Positions 1 to 5,366 of a stretch of 10,869 nt of DNA are shown here, piece after piece. Source of the stretch: Chloromonas sp. AAM2 (lineage: Eukaryota; Chlorophyta; Chlorophyceae; Chlamydomonadales; Chlamydomonadaceae). The stretch covers positions 1 through 10,869 of the forward strand of contig QAXH01005502.1 in assembly GCA_004335635.1 (NCBI GenBank), written 5' to 3'. How positions within the stretch are numbered: position 1 is the stretch's first letter; the number at the start of each line of letters is the position of its first letter. The position numbers and the translations under genes were made by a program. The notes under the pieces were generated by a model. That model saw only the letters and a program-made list of their open reading frames with translations, was not told the DNA's origin and made no database searches.

Positions 1-520
1 CCGCCCGCCTGCATGCACAACACGTATGCGCACTGTGTGTGTATGAGGTATGTTGTGTTGTTCGTATGATGTATGTTGTGTGTATGATTCATGTGCGTTC
101 TATGCTGCCGTGATGGCAAGGCACTTGAGCTGCGCCGAGATGCAGGACAAAACATGCTTGTAAGGCAGGGCTTCCACTTGCTTACATACGAGCAGTTTGC
201 TGTGTAATCTAGTGGTTGAGTGTGCCTGGATGTGGCACTGACAAAGACCCTGAGCAACGCTGGACACAAGCCTGCTTTGAACTGAAGTAAAATCAACCCT
301 ATCAGGTAAAAGAAAACCAACAGCATGCGGCGTTGATCACTAACATATATTTGGTGTCTACGGCTGCGTGACAGTCAGTGCGAGATGTGGCGTCCATCAA
401 TCATGCGGCTTGACACTGTTATACAACGGAGTCAAGTTCGGCCGATCTGTTAGCTGTCATCTGTCAGTTGTCAGTGTGGGATGAGGAGACAGCGCGGGAG
501 GCACATGGCCTCATGCGAAC
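1..520. other. Probable intron sequence of gene A; TG/ATG-rich start
   Basis: No supportable exon was found. Positions about 34-95 are a degenerate TGTGTATGATGTATGTTG repeat (plus strand). On the minus strand the last bases before the edge read TTGTGCATGCAG followed by GCGGGCGG, so the next exon of gene A could begin at position 9, but eight bases cannot prove this. Confidence 0.35.
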
Positions 521-1529
521 CTTGGGCTCTTGAGGTTCAATCAGGCGGGCTGGGACGATAAAAAACCTGTAGTGCATGCATCACATGGTGCATGTGTCGG
601 CCATGCAGCAGGTGTGGCACACTACCCCTGCTAGCACCCTTTGACACACCTAGCCTTGCCTTGCGTGACGAGGGTTGCATGTGGGTGCATTGGACATTGG
701 ACACCGATACATGCTACAGTTGACCTTGCCTTTGCCTGTGGTTTCCTCACTATGAAATCACAGTTGAGCCTGTCCATTCCCTGTCAACGGCATCACAGGT
801 GCCCATGGCAGGGTGCCGTGCTCTCGTATTGCCGACAAGCAGCTTACACTGCTCACACTGAGCTAGACTTGCCTGACAAGGGTAGCGTATGTGTGCACTG
901 GAACAGCTGCCTAACCGTGCGATTTATGTGATGCTGACAGTGCCTATGAGCCCAGGCATGAGGTGTAGAGGCCTGGGCCCTGTGGTTCCTAGACTTCATG
1001 GAACGGTTGGGCCTGCCTCCGGCATCTACCCCTGTGCTGTGACCACGTCCAACCCATCATACCGACGGACTCACACTGTGCTATCCTTGCCTGACGAGGT
1101 GTAGAGGCTTGCTTACCCGGGTGCTGTTGGGTCTGTTTGCTGCATCTTGACTCCACATCCACAGCAGTACTGGGGAAGTTGGATGGCCATGGCTGCAGCT
1201 GGGGGTGCAGCGTCCACTTGAGACTGGGATGCTGATGCCTCAGGCCCTGTTGATGAGGCACGGCGAGTGCTGAATTGTCTCCTAAAGCGCCTGCTGTCAT
1301 ACTGGTGGTGTAAGGGTGGCTGGCTGAAGATGGGAGGCACCGCATGCTGGCAGTGAAGCCTTGTTGTTTGGTGCGTGTGTGGTGATAAGAGGATATGGGG
1401 CTGTGCATGCCATGAGTTGCCGGCGGCTGATTGCAACGTCCCGGCGAGTGGCATGCCGGAAAGCAGTCGTTGGGCGAGACGCCCGCTGAAGCAGGAAGCC
1501 GCCGCCTTGGCAAAGCGACAAGCACGCAT
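1..1529 (-). CDS. NOA1/YqeH/BPG2-like circularly permuted GTPase, 5' part (partial, leaves window at left edge)
   Basis: Seen: two minus-strand exons join in phase 2 (1529..1117 and 566..about 521), giving an N-terminal region of about 153 residues. Residues 1-80 are rich in Arg, Ala and Ser and poor in acidic residues, with R-R-F-R-R-Q-F-S-T-R-R near residue 80, which looks like an organelle presequence. Residues about 117-140 contain Y-C-C-G-C-G-V-K-M-Q, then D-P-T-A-P-G-F-F across the intron, then P-A-R-L-I-E-P. Known: circularly permuted GTPases of the YqeH/NOA1/BPG2 group begin with C-x-x-C-G-x-x-[ML]-Q-x-x-D-P-x-x-P-G-[YF]-[YF], the first half of a zinc ribbon, and act in organelle or bacterial ribosome assembly. 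Inferred: this gene encodes such a protein in mitochondrion or chloroplast. The second Cys pair (V-C-x-R-C) and the G4-G5-G1-G2-G3 motifs are not visible and must lie beyond position 1. Confidence 0.75.
521..566 (-). CDS. Gene A exon 2 (3' end uncertain)
   Basis: The acceptor CACTACAG at 567 supplies the one base needed to complete the split Gly codon of exon 1. The exon then reads F-F-I-V-P-A-R-L-I-E-P-Q-E-P-K, fitting the P-G-[YF]-[YF]...P...L-x-E-P continuation of the family. The end is placed at AAG|GTTCGC (520), a weak donor. Reading on in frame reaches TGA at 466..464 after 18 more codons, far too early for a GTPase, so a donor between 521 and 464 is expected. Confidence 0.55.
567..1116 (-). 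repeat. Intron 1 of gene A with diverged ~215-bp tandem repeat
   Basis: This intron holds three diverged copies of a segment starting CTAgmCTTGCCTkaCgAgGG-like at 650, 863 and 1081 on the plus strand, spaced 213 and 218 bp. The shared core is CTA(G/T)(A/C)CTTGCC followed by TGAC(G/A)AGG. Outside the core, similarity is weak. The third copy ends only a few bases from the donor of exon 1. No coding potential with family motifs is seen inside. Confidence 0.45.
1117..1529 (-). CDS. Gene A exon 1: organelle presequence plus first half of Cys motif
   Basis: One open frame runs from the ATG at 1529 to a GTAAGC donor at 1116..1111 (137 codons plus 2 nt). The ATG is the first one after an in-frame TGA about 110 nt upstream. 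The frame begins M-R-A-C-R-F-A-K-A-A-A-S-C-F-S-G and ends with D-P-T-A-P plus the split Gly codon. The opposite strand also has an open frame here (1375-1815, plus), but it shows no family motif, whereas this one ends in the YqeH-type Cys motif. Confidence 0.75.
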
Positions 1530-2160
1530 GCGAGCTGCTGGGAGGCGCTTCTGTTCTTCGGCAGCATCACTTGAACCACCAAAAAGGGTCCCGTGCTTCC
1601 TGTGGCCGATACGTTTTCAAAAATGCGCAGCTAATGCCAGAAGGATGCCTGGCGCGCTCGTAGTACGAATAAAAATTCAAAACAAGGCTGTGCTTCATGA
1701 ACAGGCACGTATTGGATACATAACCTGTTCTGAAAGTCAGACCAGTGAGCCATGGGTCCCATGTATACACACAACCGTTATTAGAACGCCGCATGCCATG
1801 CCTAGGGCATTGTGAGGTTTGCACGTCAACATACGTCACCTTTTCTTGACTTCTTGACTCCTTGACTTCAGTGCCTGGTTCTTTGTATGACACACTGATT
1901 TTCCACTAAATACTCTGTTTAGATCTGAAATTAAGGGGATATCCCAGCCTCTCTTGCGCAAGAGCCTGCCTCCCCTTCCCTCTCTCAACCCTCTGTGTTC
2001 TCCCTTTCGATCAACTTCGAAACAGGTCTACATAGTATACATGCTTTACATTAAAACTAAGAAACAAGTGGGCCAAGAAGAAAGACGACTGGAGTCAGTA
2101 AGGATGGGAGCAAAACGGCCCTTGTGAAAGCATGCTATGGGGTGTACCCGGGTGTGCACA
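1530..2160. promoter_or_regulatory. 5' flank of gene A (promoter region, boundaries unknown)
   Basis: This lies upstream of the minus-strand start codon at 1529. No gene is supported here. It includes an AT-rich stretch at about 1660-1690 (TTTTTATTC on the minus strand, about 140 nt upstream of the ATG), a pyrimidine-rich stretch at about 1946-2005 and the palindrome described separately. No canonical TATA box in minus orientation was found. Confidence 0.3.
1951..1964. promoter_or_regulatory. 14-bp perfect palindrome CTCTTGCGCAAGAG
   Basis: Perfect inverted repeat with no spacer, about 420 nt upstream of the gene A start codon and beside a pyrimidine-rich stretch. It could be a dimeric transcription-factor site or chance. 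No factor is assigned. Confidence 0.3.
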
Positions 2161-2545
2161 GGTGGGTAGTAGGCTCTTCAGGTCTCTGGGTTGCTGGGTG
2201 TGCTGCCCAAAAGTCATGCCCTTGGGTGTCTAGGTATACGGATGCGTTGCATCCCAAGTCTTTCGCAACAAATTCTAGGTCATGTTCTGGGTCTGTGGGT
2301 TTCTGGTCGTCTGGGTTTACGACTGCTGTGCCGCACCCCAAGCATTGCATGACACTCGCTGTGTCCCGCGGCGGGTCTCATGGTCTCTAGATCTTTGGGT
2401 ATACACTTGCTGCTGTCTTGCATCCCAAACCCTTGCATGCCACTCTCTATGTCCTGTGCTGGGTGTCTGGGTCTCTGGGTACAAACTTATGTGCTGCATC
2501 CCAAGCCTTGCATGCCACTTTTTGGGTCTCCGGGTACAATCGATC
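2160..2545. repeat. Degenerate minisatellite, unit 76-87 bp
   Basis: The core GCATCCCAAGCCTTGCATGCCACT recurs with variation starting at 2249, 2333, 2420 and 2496 (spacings 84, 87 and 76). Between cores are GGGTCTCTGGGTATAC-like segments rich in TGGGT. The open frames crossing it in several phases are by-products of the repeat. Confidence 0.6.
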
Positions 2546-3020
2546 TCACATGCAGCTCAAATGTGGCGCACATTATGCCTTCACAAGTGAACCAAGCTTG
2601 TTGGTGGCGTCCCACCCAACTACCAGACATGTGGTACCAGACATGGCAGGTCGACACCAGAGTCACTATGCTGACACCTGCAGGACCAATTCAACCACTT
2701 GCGGTCTGCATTTTGCGTATAAAAGACTGCGTTGGGCCTGTTGTCTGACGGATAATGTCGCATTCTGGGCCTGACTTCATATTACCAGGCATCAAGTTGA
2801 CTGGACTCAAAAAGAAGCTGCAGACGGCCTTCACTTGCCTGTTGTGGCTGCACTCACAAAAACATCAACTTTTACGAAGTTTGACACGGCTAGTGCTGCG
2901 GGAATACGAAATGGTGGAGCCCAGTTAGGAATACGATTGTTTTGATGTTACTGGCGTGACATACCACTGCAGTATCAGAGTGTGATCAGGATCTGCATGC
3001 TCGTATGCCGAACCGAACCC
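2545..3020. other. Intergenic stretch between gene A 5' flank and gene B 3' end
   Basis: No gene is supported. It contains TATAAAAG at 2718-2725 on the plus strand with no recognisable plus-strand gene downstream, and otherwise unique-looking sequence. Confidence 0.4.
2718..2725 (+). promoter_or_regulatory. Orphan TATA-box-like TATAAAAG
   Basis: Exact TATAAAAG in GC-flanked context. No exon with family resemblance was found on the plus strand before 8581, so it may be fortuitous, serve a non-coding transcript, or be a relic of a mobile element. Confidence 0.25.
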
Positions 3021-3032
3021 AGCTGACAATTC

Positions 3033-3037
3033 TTACA
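3033..3037 (-). terminator. Polyadenylation signal TGTAA of gene B
   Basis: TGTAA is the usual polyadenylation signal of chlorophycean algae. On the minus strand it is the first one I found downstream of the gene B stop codon (4094), about 1.06 kb away, so the mRNA would end near 3015-3025. Confidence 0.5.
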
Positions 3038-3554
3038 GGTGGAGGTAAGACCACACACAAGCCATGTGCAAGCGGAAATCAGACGCCGTGACATGATGAG
3101 AGATAGCATGTCTCACTCGCCAGCAGAAGTTGGTTATCTCTGTGGCGGCACCCTGCGTCCAACTTCATGATTGCACAGATGAATCGAGTCCAAGTACAAG
3201 AAGACCAACAGGCAAGCGCAGTGCCTGAGGTTTGCAAGCCTTTCAGGTTTGCTGATACGGAGCCACCTGACAATGAATAATCGTGTGTGCAAGAGAAACC
3301 AAGAAGACACTGTCTCAATCGAGCACAACATGGATGAATTGTGTCCGATGGAGTGAAGGCCAGGGCGCTGCTGTAGCCACGCCTGGGTGGCCGCGCCTGG
3401 GTGGCTGTCTTCGGCCATACGCAACACGAACCACCAACATACGCAACACGAGGCTGTCTGCATGAATCCCAATCTCTGCGGGAGAGTTCGTCACTGTTGA
3501 AGAGTCCAAAACGTCCAAAAGTCAATTGGTGGGTCTCCGCAGTGTTGCAGAGCC

Positions 3555-3790
3555 ACTGTTGAAGAGCGTACGCCAGCTGAAGAGTGTCCGAGTGGTTGGG
3601 ACAAGTGCCTTGGCTTGGCGCAAGCAGTTTGGCACTGGATGGGCATGTGTCCACAAGTTGTGGGTAAAGTCCTAGTATTGAACAACCTCAGCTGGAATCC
3701 AAACAAGCCAGGTGTCAACTGAAGAGCGCCCACCAGCTGAGCAGTGACTGGGCAAGTGCCTTTACTTTGTGCAAGAGCCAATGGATGGGG
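3555..3790. repeat. Diverged direct duplication in gene B 3' UTR
   Basis: Copy 1 (about 3560-3625) and copy 2 (about 3721-3785) share, in order, GAAGAGCG, CCAGCTGA, AGTG, GGGACAAGTGCCTT/GGGCAAGTGCCTT and GCAAG, with a 161-bp offset. A third partial match (CTGTTGAAGAG) lies near 3497. Confidence 0.45.
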
Positions 3791-4093
3791 TGCTGACTTG
3801 TTCCTTGTTTGTTGGTTGTGGATGTGGCTTTGGCTTGGAACACAAGCAGCTATTTGGTGCAGGCAAACGCCTTGCATCAACACGTGGAACCGGTAAAGAG
3901 AACCAGCGGGTCGCTGGATTGGTACGGCCGGGCTTGCCCCATCCCCACACACCAGTCTCCCAGCCTCCAGTGGAATGTTGGGGCGGATACTTGGCCTGGT
4001 TGAAAGCTGTTGTCGACAGATGATTGGCTGTCTGTGACTGTCTGTGGCTGGCTGATTGACCCAGACCTGTTGTGGATGTTGCCATTGAGTTGG

Positions 4094-4224
4094 TTAGTGT
4101 GGGCTGCGAATGGTTGCGGGAGTGACGCGGGAGAACATGGTGGCGGGGGCGAAGGAGAGGCCAGCGGCGATGCGGGGGTTGCTGGGGGCAATAGTCCACT
4201 GGTTAAGGATGGGGTTGTACAGCC
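4094..4224 (-). CDS. Gene B exon 8 (stop codon)
   Basis: Acceptor CTTATCTGCAG; the GG completes the Gly codon opened in exon 7. It reads L-Y-N-P-I-L-N-Q-W-T-I-A-P-S-N-P-R and ends R-S-P-H followed by TAA at 4096..4094. A longer Ser/Pro-rich frame overlaps here (3877-4401, minus) but has no splice or motif support. Confidence 0.78.
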
Positions 4225-5326
4225 CTGCAGATAAGGGAGGAGAGTTGTGTTCACCAAGTGCGCGTGTACTGACGGAGCAAGAGACCTACGGGAAACTGGC
4301 TCGATGCTGCATTCAGACAAGGGGCCCAGTCCACTGGTGCTGGAGCTGATTTCTTCGGGTATTGCGGGACACTGCACTTGTAACAACGCATCGAGTACCA
4401 AGGAAGGAAAGTCAAGTCTGACATGGAAAAGGATGTTGGGAAGGCTTCCTTAATGTAGCATTGTAGATGTTGCTACAACGGTCCAGCTGTTACATCGTTC
4501 TAGCTGCGCATCGATTAGCAATCTGTGCAATGTACGCCTTTGTGCGTTCAGAGGACTCGGGGTCGTACCTTGGTTGGGCGGCATTGCCACTCTGCGTGAG
4601 TGTGTGCCCGTCAGCCCGTGGGTGCGGTCTAGCTGAGCGCTGGGCTCACTGAACTTGGCGTCCTGGGGGGCCACGTGCCACTCATGGTTCACCTAAAAAG
4701 CACAAGCATAGGGCAGGGGCTCGGTTGGCCATACTTCGGCCCTTGAATTACCAGTCCAAAAAGGACGACACCTTACTAAGCCTAAGGCATTGTGTTTCCA
4801 TCCATCCAACTGTGCCATACCCTTTACTATACCCTATACTATACCCAATACTATGCCCTATGATAGTGTAAGCCTAGGGTTTGGGTTGGCACCAGTCAGC
4901 CAGCAACGTGTGTTGGCTGGAGCCTCATCTGACTGCTGTCGAGTCAGTCGAGAAGTCTGTCTGGAGTCGTGATACTGGCACCAACACGGGAGGAGTACAA
5001 GGAGCGGCTCAGTTCGTGCTGTCTCAACCATAATGTGGTGTGTAGTGCACTCGAGCACCCACCGGGTTGTACTGGCCCCAGCTGGGCCCGTTGCTGATCT
5101 GGCGCTTGCTGGGGGTGTGGACAGAGTTGGTGCGGGGCGCCGATTGGGGACGGGGCTGCGATTTCTTGGGCGAGGGCGAGATCGCCTGCATCTCGCCTGC
5201 GACCATAGTTATAATCACATGCCCATTGGATGATCATTCCAATCACATCAGATTGCTCAGATGCGTGGTTGATGTTTACGCCATCTTCCGTTCCACTTCT
5301 CAGATTGAGCGTGCGCACACATGCAT

Positions 5327-5366
<40 letters not shown>

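Larger units (their letters stand above)
3020..4093 (-). other. Predicted 3' UTR of gene B
   Basis: This is the region between the gene B stop codon and the first TGTAA. No coding exon is supported on either strand, although several by-product frames exist. It contains a diverged duplication (about 3560-3625 and 3721-3785, offset 161 bp) sharing GAAGAGCG, CCAGCTGA and CAAGTGCCTT, and short direct repeats at about 3378-3402 (CGCCTGGGTGGC twice) and 3418-3450 (ATACGCAACACGA twice). Confidence 0.45.

Noticed and set aside
1375..1815. 146-residue plus-strand frame with an Arg/Ala-rich segment
   Set aside because: It overlaps gene A exon 1 in antisense. The minus frame ends in a recognisable YqeH/NOA1 Cys motif with a good donor, so this frame is taken as its shadow.
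3877..4401. 174-residue Ser/Pro-rich minus-strand frame
   Set aside because: It covers gene B exon 8 in another phase. The spliced frame with L-Y-N-P-I-L-N-Q-W and matching phase is better supported.
4815..4866. Interstitial telomere-like sequence
   Set aside because: Units are CCCTATACTATA-like and irregular, and do not match the TTTAGGG/TTTTAGGG green-algal telomere repeats.
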